25,421 nucleotides of DNA, taken from NCBI GenBank assembly GCA_001414345.1, contig LLCB01000530.1:1-25421 (forward strand), written 5' to 3'. Positions 10,925 to 21,685 of the stretch are shown here, piece by piece. A program made the translations under genes and the position numbers. The notes beneath the pieces are model-generated. The model was not told where the DNA came from. It worked only from the letters and a program-made list of their open reading frames with translations, and searched no databases. The stretch comes from Hymenoscyphus infarciens (taxonomy: Eukaryota; Ascomycota; Leotiomycetes; Helotiales; Helotiaceae). Each line of letters starts with the position of its first letter. Within the stretch, counting starts at the first letter, position 1.

Positions 10925-12340
10925 AAAAAGACTTGTCTTAAGTCTTTAGTTATCGATTAGTATAGTATTAGTTAACTAGAGCATTATTTATATAATTATT
11001 ATAAAGAATATAACTTATCTACTATTATAGTATCTAGTAGTCGAGGTAGAGTTAGTAGCTAGTAGTATTATTATTTTAAGAGATAATCGTTCTTTATTTA
11101 CTATTATATACTATATAATAATAGATATAAACAGAAGAGAGGCTAATTATTAACTATTAAGTAGAAAGTAGTATACTATTATAGAGTTATTATATTCTTA
11201 TTATTATTATATATTATAATAGTAATTATTAAATAATAAATAATAATTATAAAGCAATAACTATTATTATAAGTAGTATATTAGTAGGTAACTTTTCCTT
11301 AATTCTAACTTCTCTTCTTCTTTTCTTTTTATCTAAAATAATATATAGTAAGAATACCTTCTAATTAGATATATCCTTATATACTAACTTTTATCCTAGA
11401 ATATATATATATATTATATATATATATATATATAAAAGTAAGTCTTTCTCTTCTTTATTAGGCCTAGTTTAAAGCTAATCTAATATAGTAAAATACCTCT
11501 CCTATATCCTTCTAGTACGCTTCTAGCTACCTACTAAGTCTACTACGTTTAGTATCTTTAGATAAAATCTTAAAATAGAGATTATATATATGCTTTTAAG
11601 AAGCTAAAGTTAAAGAAGTATAGGTACTATATAAAGTAGAATACTATATATATCTTAGTAAGTTTAATTCTAAATATATACTAAATCTATTCTAACTCGA
11701 ATAGTTACTATAGTTTATAAGGAAGGAGTTTAGTAAGCTTAAGCTTAAAAAGGAGAAGAGAGCTATTAAGAAGGCTACTAAGGCCTTAGATAAGGTATTA
11801 GTTATTACTAGTATAGAGGTACTAAAGAATAGTTTAAAAGTATAGTTCGCTCTCTTAGAGAAGACTTAGGTACTTTATACTAAGGTTATTATAAGTACCT
11901 CTTATTTATTAGAAAGGTTTTAGTTACTAATATTTAATAGTCCTTATACTATATTATAGAGAGTAAGACCTCTATCTAAACCTAGGTTTAGGTTCTCTTT
12001 AAAGCCTATCTAAAGAGTTTATAAGCGTCTCTTTCTAAGCTAGTTATAAGAGGTCGTTAAAGTAAGAAGCGTACTTATAAGAAGGAGGTAAAAGAAGAGC
12101 CGGTTTAGGCTCCTTATACTTAAGAGAGTAAGAAGGAGGATAATAAGTTAGAGAAAGGAGAGGCTTTAGCCTAGAGAGGGTTAGTAGGCTCTGTTTTAGT
12201 AGTAACTTAGTCTTAGTTCTTTACTTTATTAATTTTAAACATTCCTACTAGTTAGTGTTTTAACTTAGGTTTTTATTATAAGTTCCTTATTAAGAGTAAC
12301 TAGAATTAGAGAGTATTAATAGAGTTTTATAAATTAACTC
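10925..12340. other. Extra ~1.4-kb segment between pol and the 3' LTR
   Basis: Pol appears to end soon after the chromodomain, near 12340, yet the LTR starts only at 10911. Minus-strand frames here show no retroviral domain. On the plus strand, one frame from about 11490 to 12100 reads coding-like, with a lysine-rich stretch near 11723-11830 (KEFSKLKLKKEKRAIKKATK) and only TAG/TAA stops of the kind RIP makes. Part of the segment (11090-11430) is low-complexity AT sequence. It could be an antisense ORF carried by the element, a nested insertion, or chance in AT-rich DNA. Confidence 0.4.
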
Positions 12341-12419
12341 TTTTATTTAATTCTTATCTAATTCCTATATATTAATCTATTTAGAGAGGAGTCGAAGTAG
12401 TCCTAGCTATTTTAGATAT

Positions 12420-15400
12420 TTAGTATAAAAGTCTTTTAAATAATATAGTAAACTTTGAAAATTATCTATAAAATACTAAGTAGGATCTAAATTATATCTA
12501 ATCTATTTTACCTAGTATTATAGCTATCTTTTAAAAAGTCTACTACTAAGTATTTCTTAAACCTTCTATTCTTATATATCTTAAATAATATCTAATAAGA
12601 GCTCTAGAGCCTCTTATCTTAGTAAGAGGGTATTTAAATCCTTTAAAAATATATTAGAGGCGAAAACATTATAAATTAATAATCTTTCTAAAAGTTTTAG
12701 CTTATAGAAGTATCTTATATAATCTAGTATTTTAAAAGGTCTTATCTACTATTTAATAAGCTTTTAGCTAAGACGATTTATCTTAAGATTCTTAGTAGAT
12801 AAGTAGACTTTATCTTTAATATCTTAGTTAATAGCTCTTTAGTATTAATTTATACTATTCTCTATTCTTTTCTAAGCCTTATCTATATTATCTTTTACTA
12901 TTCTCTAAGTAGAGTATATATATTAGACTACTTTTACTACCTTATTATAGTTAAGACGTTCTTAAGGAATAGACGTCTTTAGCATATTCTAGTCCTATAA
13001 AGTCCTTAGGTTAAGTCTAAACTTAAGCTAATAAGAGGTTATACTAATAGATAAGTATAGAAGTGTTATTTATACTCTATCTATTAAAGGGATTAATTCG
13101 CTTTAGTTATCTTAGTAGTAGTTTATAAAAAGCCTTAGTCTCTAATTAATATATCAGTTTATTATCTCTATCTATCTATCTATTTATTTATAGTAGATAG
13201 TACTAAGCTTAAGCTTAATACTAATTATTTAATAAAATTTAGTTTAAAATAATAATATAAATTAAGGTCTTTAATTAGACATAATCGATTTAGAGTAGTA
13301 ACTAAAATAGTAAATCTATTAAATAAAGAGTTTAGCTAAGCCTTTAGCGTCTATAGTCGAGTAGTAGAGTATTAATACTAAATCCTTTCTAAGTTAGTTA
13401 ATAAATACTAGTATAACGTTAAATCTATGTTTATCTTTTAAGAATAATTTAAAATCTATATATAAATATTATATAAGATAGTTAGGTACTAGAAGAGGGT
13501 AAAGAAAGCTTTACTACTTAGTCTATCGAAGATAAGAGTATTTATAAGCTTAATAATTCGCTATATACCTCTTATAGTCTAAACTTAGTCTAACCTAGTA
13601 GTAGTATTATACTAATAACTAGTATGTCTTTTTCTTACTTAGGTAAGTACTAGATACTTAGTTATAGACTTCTTAGATTAGCTTTATATATAGTTTAGTA
13701 TTCCTTTGAATATAAAGTCGATTCTTAAAGAAGAGTAAATTATCTAGTAAAATAGAGTATCTATTTAGAAGTTTATAACGTTCTTTTTAAAAGGAGTATA
13801 GGTTATCTTTTTTTAACTTTTAAATCGTATCTAAACTTAACTCTAGAATAATATCTATTATATTAAGAGATATAGACTATTCTTATAAAAAGATCTAAGT
13901 AAGTTTAGTATTAATTTAAGGGTTTAACTGATTAGGTCTTAAGAGAGTATATAAGCGGCTATCTAATTTAGCTTAATTATAGGTTTTTAAGTCTTATTTA
14001 TATTAGGTTAATATATCTACTTTTTAGTTACTCTTCTTAGACGTGAATTAGATCTAGAAGTTAAAGTTTAATAAAAACTCTATTTATTAGACTTACTTAG
14101 CTATAAGTAGCTTAGTTATTATAAAGTATTTTAATAATCTATAGTCTAAATATATATTAATACACTTTTAATATAATATAAGTTTAGAGTACTATTTCTT
14201 AAAAGCTTTTATAATAGTAGATAGTTCTTTGTTATAGATCTCCTAGTTTAATTTATAGCTAACTAAGACATGTAAGTAGAACCTAATAAGGTACTAAAGG
14301 CTATTATATTATTATAAGAAAACACCTACTATTACTCCTTCTAAGGAGTCTATTTCTACCTTTATATTATAATTAAGGTCGAAGTAGTATAAGGTTTATA
14401 TAATAAGTAGCCTAGTCCTTAGTACTTTAAAGGCTTTATTATATTTAGGTATTTATAGAAAAGACTTTAAAGAGTATATTATCGTAGTTAAGAGTTTAGT
14501 AATTTTAATATAACCTTTAATAAATTATCTATAAAATCCTATAAACCCTAGATAAGACTTTATACCTATTATAGTAGTAGGTTAGACCTAGTTCTATAAA
14601 GATTCTACTTTTTTAAGATTAACTTTAAGTTCCTTTATAGTTAAGATAAATTCTAAGTATTTAACTCTAGTAATACTAAATTCGCTTTTCTTAATATCTA
14701 CTTAGAGTCTTACTTCTTAGAGCCGACTTAGAACCTTCTTAACTTATTCCTTATATTCTTTAATAGTATTTAAATAAATTAAAATATTATCTAAGTAGAT
14801 AATATAGAAGTTATTTAGATAATTGATTAAGACGTTGTTTATATAATATTAATAGATAGTAGAGCTATTATAGAGTCTAAAAAGAAGGACCTTATATTTA
14901 TATATACTATATCTTATTTTAAATATAGTTATCTCTTCTAAGATAGAGTCTATCTAGATATAATAGAAAGCTTATCTTATATCTAACTTAGTAAAGATTT
15001 TAGCTATTCTTATTCTTAAAAAAAGCTTATTAATTTAAGAGATTAAGTAGAGATTATTTTAGGTTAGAGTGTTAAGCTTCTTATAATTAATATAGAACTA
15101 TAGCTTATTATTATTAGCTTTTTTAATAAAGAGTATTAGAGAGACGAAAGAGCTATTACTATTAATAATAAACCCCTTATCTAGGTTTTCTATAAGATAT
15201 TCCTTTATAGCTTTAAGCTTTATAGTTAACTATTAATATAGAGGCGAAAAGGAGTTAAGAAGTAGTTTATTTAAAGTAATCTTATAGTTATATTTATAGT
15301 AAGAAGAGAGCTTATTAGAAGCTACTTTTAAAAACACGTCTTTATAAGAAGAATAACATTTTAGGAGTTAAGCTTATATTAGAGCTCTTATATTATCGTC

Positions 15401-16389
15401 GTCTTAAAAAGAGGCTAACTTTTTATTAATAATTCGATCTAGCTTATAAATACTAGTTATATAAAATTCTAAGTTAGGTTATTTTATATTAAAGTATATA
15501 GTGTTAGTACTTATTTTACTAATAAAAGAGTATAAAGTCTAGTTTTTTAAAACTATACTAGTAGTTTAAAGGGGCTTTAGACTAGAGTTAGAGGTTAAAA
15601 TTTTAAGAGGAGTTATTATTATAAATAGAAGTAATAGCTTAGCTATATTTATAAGTCTACTCTTTTTATATCTTTCTTATTACTAGATAGTATACTCTCT
15701 CTAATTCGTATTTAACTAGTAATTCTAAAAGAGTTTCTAGTTCTAGCTAGAAAGTGGAAGTAAGATCTTCTTACTAAAGTAGCGAGTTAGAGAGTAATTA
15801 GTTAGCTAAGTAATCTAGCTCTTTAAAGAGTTAAGAAGGACTTTAAAGTAGTTTAACTACTTATTACTAATAATTAGGTCTTATTATCTAAGGTCTAGGA
15901 TAATAAAAAAGTAGTTAAAAATATAATATTTATTAATATTTAAATATAGTTATATAAACTATATTACCTAGCTTTTAGTACTATTATTATATCTATAAAT
16001 AAATACTATATATAGTAATCTCTAAATCTTTAAACCTATTATCTTAGATAAGTATAGAGCTAGGGGCTAATTTAGAAATAGGTACTTATTTACTTCTATA
16101 TTTACTAAAGCTTATAATTTAATACTATATCCTTATATACTAAGAGTAGTATTTATAAGGAACTGTTTTCCTCTTATAAGCTTAAAAAGATTAAGTCTAG
16201 TTAGGTTATAATTATATAGGCTTAGGAAGGAATTTTTATCTAGGCTTCTTTATTTTCTTTCTAACTTAGCTTAGAGTTAGAGTACTTTTTAGAAGGTTAT
16301 TCTTCTTTAGGTTAATTATCTATCTTATTAATAGTAAGAAGATTAGAGTAATCGAGTTTAAAATGCCTAGGCTTACTATAATAATAACA
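12420..16389 (-). pseudogene. Degenerate gag-pol (zinc knuckle, RT, integrase, chromodomain)
   Basis: Remnants are legible on the minus strand despite RIP stops. The zinc knuckle at 16389-16348 reads C-Y-Y-Y-S-K-P-R-H-F-K-L-D-Y, a CX2CX4HX4C box with its second and third Cys codons turned to Tyr. The RT active-site box at 14797-14786 reads YLDN, from YLDD. It is followed by a long stretch to about 14660 ending in KKSEF and VKYL, typical of Ty3/gypsy RT. The integrase end at 12808-12788 reads VYLSTKN, followed by PFKIL (about 12740) and a YKLKL...NVF block (GPY/F module). The chromodomain at 12571-12420 shows the aromatic and acidic pattern around EILxSRLFK and its C-terminal helix. Protease, RNase H and the integrase DDE core must lie between but were not pinned down. 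The exact limits of gag and pol are unknown. Confidence 0.85.
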
Positions 16390-17996
16390 CTTTATACTAG
16401 TAGAGACTTAGTTTATAGACGTAGTCTTAGATTTTTTACTAGTAGAAAATAGTCTAGGAGTTTATAAAATCTTCTAAGAGGTAGGATTAAGTCTATATAA
16501 GAGTAGAAAGGGTTTTAGAGTTAAGCTAGGTAAGGATTAAAAAGTACTTATCTTTTTAAATAATAAGGTTATACTAATTAGTTTAGCTATAGTACTAGTT
16601 ATAGATAACTCTATATTTTAGCACTTCTCTTTATCTAGAGCTAAAAGATATACTACTATCTTATTAAAATTATAATTCTAATCTCTCTTAGCTATAGTAG
16701 AGCTATCTTAGAGCTATAGTATAATCTTATCTTATATCTAGTAGAATCTTTCTAACTCTAGTATTCTCTTAAGTATAGTTATACTTAAAAAGTATACTCT
16801 AAAATCTAAAAAGGTTTCTCTTATATAACCCTTTCTACTTATTTATAGAGCTTAAAATTTATTTTAAGTATCCTCTTTCTTATAACTAGTTAAGAAGTAG
16901 GAATTAAGGAGTTTAATTATATCTTATTAATCTTTAAAAGCTATATTACCTATATCTAACTTATATTAGAGCTCTAAGTAGTTTCTAGTAAGTTTTATAG
17001 TTATCTTTTAAATAAGAGCTTTATAAGTTTTAGGTATATAGTAATAGTTAGCGTTTACTTAGAGTCTATTATATATAAATATCTTCTATTACTTATAAAT
17101 AGGTAAAGTATTATTATTTAAAAGTTTAATTTTCTTTATAATTTTACTTTTAGTAGGTTATTAGGTTTTTAGTAAGGTTTTAGCTTATAATTATAAAGTA
17201 GATTATTATAAAGGAAGAATATTAGAGGTTAAGTTTTATATTTAAAGATAGTCTAGTATAATAGAAGGGTATAAAAGAAGAGTCTAATTATTTCTTAGTA
17301 AGTATTTACTAATCTATTATACTAAATCTACTAATTAAGCGATTTAGTTATCTTATTATTAAATTCTTTTATCTTTTTCTTAGTTCTTAGCCTCTATAGT
17401 CTAAATTACTTCTTATATCTCGTCTATATTAGAGAAGTCTCGGTTATCTCTCTAGCTTCTAAGAGTAACCCCTTTACCTTTATTACTCTAAGACTTTTTA
17501 TTCTTTAGTAAGTAGTATTAAGTTAGAGACCTTTTTATAAGTATTTAACTTTATTCTCTAAAAAGGAGCTCTACACTTTAAAGTAGAGCTTAAGAGAGAC
17601 TTAGAGTTACTTCTAAGTCTAATATACTAAATATTAAAAAAGAGAGAGGTAAAAAGAAGGCGATTTAGAAGTTTTCTAGATAACTGTTTATATTATTAAC
17701 TATTTAAATTATATATAGTAATCCCTATACTAAGAGAGTTATTAGGATTCTCGAGAATACTTAGTATATTCTAATCTCTTAACATATAAGATACGATTTT
17801 TACTAGCTATTTATATAGATACTAAACCCTAGTATTACTAGCTATCTAAGAGATCTCTAGAATCTTAGCTATTTAAGGATATATTATTATAGTTTAATTC
17901 TAAGCTAAATCGAAATCGAAATAAAAAAGAGTAATAATAAGCTTAAAAGAGATATTATAAAGGCTATTACTAGTAAAGAAGAGTTTTTCCTTTTTA

Positions 17997-18377
17997 TATA
18001 ATAGTATAAAATATATACTATAAGAGAAGAGGTATATAAGAGTATATTTAAGATTAAATAACGTAAGTAGATACTAGGCTCTAATATAAAAGAAAAGGAA
18101 AAACTATCCTTCTTCTATACTAAGTATAAACATCTATATATAAGAGGTTAAAGACTACTAAGTCTTAATAAGAATAATATCTAAGTCCTTTCTAATATAG
18201 CTACTAAAATAATAAAGGCTTTAAAGCTAAATATATAAGACCTTAAAGCAAAATATATAACATCTAATCCTTACTTCCTTTAGCCTCTTCTATCTTATAA
18301 GTCGTAGGAGTATTAGTAGTCGTAGAGGTATCGGCAGTTTTACGAATGCCGACAATTTAGAATAGCGTGCTATTATA
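17997..18377 (-). repeat. Right LTR (5' LTR of the minus-strand element)
   Basis: This 381-bp copy pairs with 10531-10911. Its inner end begins TATAATAGTATAAAAT where the other copy has TGTAATAGCACGAAAT, all transitions. Its outer end keeps CGTAGAGGTATCGGCAG and ACGAATGCCGACAAT, where the left copy has the A/T-converted forms. On the coding strand it begins TATAATAGC, with the G of the canonical TG converted. Confidence 0.92.
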
Positions 18378-18905
18378 AGAGGAAACTCGCTATTAGAATC
18401 GAGGAGACTTATATAATAGATAAAAACTATTTAATAACAGTTCTACTATTTATTATTTTCACGAAATCTATAAAATCCGACCTAGAATCCAAACTAGTTA
18501 AAATAGTTAGAAGTATTACTCGAAGATTATATAGAGAGAGGAAACCTTAGTTAGAAATATTATAGAAGACGTGGTTATTAGAGTATTATAGGCTTCTATA
18601 ACGTAATTCAGGCTTCGAGAGTAGCGCTACTATAATATAGGTAAGTGCTTAGCTCTCTTAAAGTAATTAATCTAGATCTATTAATATAGTAATAAGATAT
18701 AGAAAAATTAGCTTTTAAACTTAAAAAGAGTAAATTATATCATCTGATTTATATTTACTATATAGAGCCACTAGCTTAAAGAAAACCGATATAGATCGAT
18801 AATCGTCTTTTTTTTAATAACGATATATCGCGCTAATCGTATCAGAGCAAAAGAGTATCGATTTATATCAAGAGCCGATTATCGATAATTTATCGATATG
18901 AAAGT
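18378..18905. repeat. AT-rich flank right of the retrotransposon with an inverted repeat
   Basis: This stretch is moderately RIP-like and ends sharply near 18905, where normal sequence resumes. No coding remnant was identified. An exact 11-bp inverted pair, ATCGATAATCG at 18795-18805 and CGATTATCGAT at 18876-18886, sits in a region rich in CGATAT words. It could be part of the terminus of an older element, but no partner was found at the left side of the block. Confidence 0.5.
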
Positions 18906-19067
18906 AACGGTGCCCAAGTCTAAGCTCAATACAACAACACCTTATCTCTCTCTCCTAATCCCTCCAAGGAAAAGAAAACGCCCAGCAACCTAAAGATCAA
19001 GAAAGTAAAGGCTCCAAACCCAACCCAAATCAGTACTCGAACCAAAGAAGAAAAAAATACGCGGAAA
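18906..19067. other. 3' flank of the permease gene
   Basis: About 160 bases of normal composition lie between the RIP block and the permease stop codon. They should hold the 3' UTR of the minus-strand permease. No canonical AATAAA was seen. Confidence 0.4.
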
Positions 19068-20928
19068 TTAAACAACAGTGGGAGTATCGCTATTTACCTC
19101 ATTCTCATCATTGGTCTTTGGACCATTCCAGGCAGTAATCCCCCTTCGTTCGACTTGTTCCTCGTCAAAAGTCCCGTAGTAGTCTCGATCATCCTCCAAT
19201 CCCGCGCCTTTGATGGGAAAAATAAGACAGAGGATTGTGTACATCGTTGCGCCCTCAAGTAGACCTGTTTTATGTTAGCACTCAAATGGTGGGATGTGAG
19301 GGGGGGAGAGCAGGAGAGAGCATACCGAAAATATAATTCCCACGATAATAATTCATTATCCCATCCCCCAAAATAACCGTAGGATTGAGAGTAGCAATCA
19401 TCCCCGGAATCGCAGGTGTAAAGCAAACAACCCAAGTGACCATCGCCCTCCAATTCACACCACCTGTATAGAAATATGCTCCTTCCTCAGAGCCGGTGTA
19501 TAGTTGATGAAGTTGAATCCGTTGCTTGCGGATAATAAAGTAATCCGCCAACATAATGCCCGTAAGCGGAGCGAGGAAGACAGAGAATGAGGCCATGACT
19601 GCGACGAAAACACTAGCAGTATTGTAGAAGAGCCAAGGTTGCACGATCCATGATAGGATCGCGCATAGTAGACAGCCACGACGCATATTGATGTATTTTG
19701 GGAAGAGACCGGCGAGGTCCATACCAGCGGCAAAACCGTTACCCAGGATATTTTCCGCGAGTTGACTTATCACGAATGCGAGACTGCAGAAGAATGCTCC
19801 GCTGCGGTTTCCGGGTGAATAATCGTCGAGCATCCATTGAATGACAAGAGTTAGTGGATTCCAAAATGGTTCTCCACCGTATAATTCTACAGATGCTGAT
19901 GCTGTCAAGATGGAGAGGATAGGAACAAGTGTTCCAACTAGGAAAAGTCCAAAGATTGTGCCTGGGACTTGGTGGCCTTGCTTTTTTGCGAAACGGGTGT
20001 AATCAGATTGATTGAGGATTCCGGATGAAATACCGCCAACTGTGGAAGTGATGGCATAGAACCAGGCCCAGGCTGGGGATAAGGTTGAGTAGCTTGTTCC
20101 TTTGTGGATGAGAGGCCCGACGCCACCTGCTTCTTTGCAGGTTCGGATTGTGATGCCTATCATCACGCAGGTTGTGAAGATATTTGCGAAGGCGACTGGG
20201 ATTCTGACTTTTTCTGGACGGATCAACTAGACTTTGATCAGGGAAAATTAGTTGGGTATGGGTACTTGTCTAGCTTACCATGAAAGGTACGGAGATAATC
20301 TGGAACAAAATGAATCCGATAAAGTCTCTTGTAACCATATGTGCAGATGGAGCGAGGGTATTCTTCATATTCAAGAAGTCGGCACTCCAGCTACTTAACA
20401 TGGCAGTGACACATAGACCACCCAGCCATGCTTGACTAGCATACCAGACAACACTGAGAATAATTCTTATTAGAATCCCGAGGAACGATCCGTACATCCC
20501 CAAAGTGATTCTTTGGGCGACGGTGAATCCAACATGCCATTCAGCACCGAGCCAGCCGTTGCCGATGGCGAGAAGAGCGATGAAGACTTTTGAGACGAGA
20601 CCAACTCCGATGGTCATTCCGACCGTGAGACCCAGCGATAGGAGGGATGCTGAACCGGTCCATGCTGTGATACATAGACTAGAACGGATATATTGTCAGA
20701 GAAATGTACCCAAGAGGCACACACGGGAATGTCCTATGCTCCAGAGGGCTATTTGCCTCGACGGGTTTCTGCTCACCTGGAAACAGCAGTGAAGCCGAAA
20801 TAATCAATATGACTCCAAGTTCTCCTCTTCGGGGGCAACGGCGCGATATCGGGATTATACCAAATACTCGTTTGAAAGCCCGTATAAACGTCGTCCTTGA
20901 TCTCCAACATTTTGAGCAATTTCGCCAT
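19068..20928 (-). CDS. NCS1-family nucleobase/hydantoin/allantoin-type permease, four exons
   Basis: Exons on the minus strand: 20928-20777, 20678-20279, 20226-19326, 19264-19068. Introns of 98, 52 and 61 nt are GT-AG with phases 2, 0 and 1; the product is 549 aa, normal for fungal NCS1 carriers. The N-terminus has the family's proline-rich entry (NPDIAPLPPKRRTWSHIDYF). Then follow helices carrying GNGWLGAEWHVGF, the GMYGSF/SQAWLGG region, and the NQSDYTRFAK motif that corresponds to the NxSDFTRY hallmark. About twelve hydrophobic segments and a short acidic C-terminal tail complete it. The family imports uracil, allantoin, uridine, hydantoins or thiamine by cation symport at the plasma membrane; the sequence looks Fur-like rather than Fcy-like. 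The exact substrate cannot be read. It is divergent from the hydantoinase-DUF917 gene, so a substrate of that enzyme is the likely cargo. The ATG was chosen as the first in-frame Met before the conserved N-terminus. Confidence 0.95.
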
Positions 20929-21054
20929 CTGGAATGCGGGGAAAAAACGAGAATTCCAATACCAAGAGAATGAGAACCGGGTAAATGTAGGAGATCTAAA
21001 ATATCGATGACTCTCGTTTCCTTTTTTGTTAGCAAAATGGAGGGGAATGTATAC
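20929..21054 (-). other. Possible 5'-UTR intron of the permease gene
   Basis: On the minus strand, CTGCAG|GTATAC at 21055/21054 could be a donor, and a pyrimidine-rich TTTTTTCCCCGCATTCCAG ends exactly before the ATG at 20928. This would be a 126-nt leader intron. Joining the preceding open frame across it does not enter the permease frame, which supports a UTR role rather than a longer N-terminus. Confidence 0.35.
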
Positions 21055-21089
21055 CTGCAGAAGTTTAATGTAGTATTGGGAGGTTTAGA

Positions 21090-21095
21090 GATAAG
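21090..21095 (+). promoter_or_regulatory. GATA-factor site (AGATAAGG)
   Basis: AGATAAG matches the HGATAR consensus of AreA/NIT2-type nitrogen regulators. It lies about 160 bp upstream of the permease ATG in the shared intergenic region. Confidence 0.4.
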
Positions 21096-21607
21096 GAGGG
21101 CACGTTTCGGCAATTGGATAATGAGGTGACGGGAGAGAATTGGATGCGAGGTCGCATGCAAGTTTGGAAGAGAATCCTTGGTGTGCTTCTCCAGAATGGC
21201 ATGCCAAGGGAAGCGGGGCGGGGTACAGAGAAATACCTATACCCCGGTCTGTATTGCATTTACCATCGAGTTCCACACTTGAAAAACCTCGAGTAAAACA
21301 TACCTAGGTAGGTAATGTTATATCAGAGGTTACCTAAGTGTATACAGGTGCTGGGAATGAAGGGGAAGTCATACCGGCGAAGTGCTCATGAAGTAAAACC
21401 TGGAACAAAGACTAGATTTCCCAGTAGTGCCGAAAGTCTTTTACACCAAACCGAGAAACCTACTCTCCGTTGGCGATCGTGACTTCCCGTTTCATCAGGG
21501 GGACATGGGGATGACGAAAACCCGGCTCCACTTCCCCTTGGCATAAAGTGGGGGTGCATTCACACACCCTGATTGGCTTGCTCAGGGAAAAGATCGAAAG
21601 ATTTTTT

Positions 21608-21612
21608 CCAAT
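21608..21612 (+). promoter_or_regulatory. CCAAT box
   Basis: CCAAT lies 74 bp upstream of the hydantoinase ATG, just before the GATA cluster. It is the target of the HAP-type CCAAT-binding complex common in fungal promoters. Confidence 0.4.
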
Positions 21613-21621
21613 CATCGGATC

Positions 21622-21640
21622 AGATAAGATAAGATTATCT
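21622..21640. promoter_or_regulatory. Cluster of three GATA-factor sites
   Basis: AGATAAGATAAGATTATCT contains two overlapping plus-strand GATAAG sites (21623-21628 and 21628-21633) and one inverted TTATCT (21635-21640). All lie 45-65 bp upstream of the hydantoinase ATG. Closely spaced, oppositely oriented GATA pairs are high-affinity targets of AreA/NIT2 zinc-finger activators that switch on nitrogen-source genes when ammonium and glutamine are scarce. They may serve both divergent genes. Function is inferred from sequence only. Confidence 0.65.
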
Positions 21641-21685
21641 CCAAGGAAACCGCATCGCATCTCCCTCGCTCCTTCCATCACTGCA

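Larger units (their letters stand above)
10531..18377 (-). mobile_element. RIP-inactivated Ty3/gypsy chromovirus-type LTR retrotransposon
   Basis: A 7847-bp element is bounded by two 381-bp LTRs and read on the minus strand. Order in transcription direction: 5' LTR (18377-17997), Gag with a CCHC knuckle remnant (16389-16348), reverse transcriptase with a YLDD-type box (14797-14786), integrase C-terminal GPF module (12815-12640), chromodomain (12571-12420), about 1.4 kb of extra sequence, polypurine tract (10924-10912), 3' LTR (10911-10531). RT before integrase, and a chromodomain after it, define Ty3/gypsy chromoviruses. Flanking pentamers AGAGA (10526-10530) and AGAGG (18378-18382) are a near-match target-site duplication. 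Every reading frame is destroyed by C-to-T and G-to-A transitions that removed almost all CpA/TpG and created TAA/TAG stops. The element cannot code for protein now. Confidence 0.93.

Noticed and set aside
11335..11540. Possible chromodomain near the left end of the retrotransposon
   Set aside because: The genuine chromodomain directly follows the integrase end at 12571-12420; the other reading needed too many assumed changes.
11640..11740. Minus-strand stretch that at first resembled an integrase GPY/F module
   Set aside because: A much better match with correct neighbours (VYLSTKN, PFKIL, then a chromodomain) lies at 12815-12420, so the earlier resemblance is chance in AT-rich sequence.
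9560..18905. CRISPR-like or satellite arrays in the AT-rich block
   Set aside because: Repeated TATA and CTAG words have no fixed period; they are explained by RIP, and the organism is eukaryotic.
19094..19453. 119-codon minus-strand open frame at the permease 3' end
   Set aside because: It is out of frame with the permease. The real end uses the intron 19325-19265 and stops at 19070-19068.
20679..21161. 160-codon minus-strand open frame over the 5' part of the permease gene
   Set aside because: It reads the permease's first exon in the wrong frame. The conserved NCS1 N-terminus lies in another frame (20928-20777) and joins the next exon by a good GT-AG intron.
21299..21345. Inverted short words TAGGTAA and TTACCTA in the shared promoter
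   Set aside because: Only seven bases each with an irregular gap; too weak to call a regulatory palindrome.
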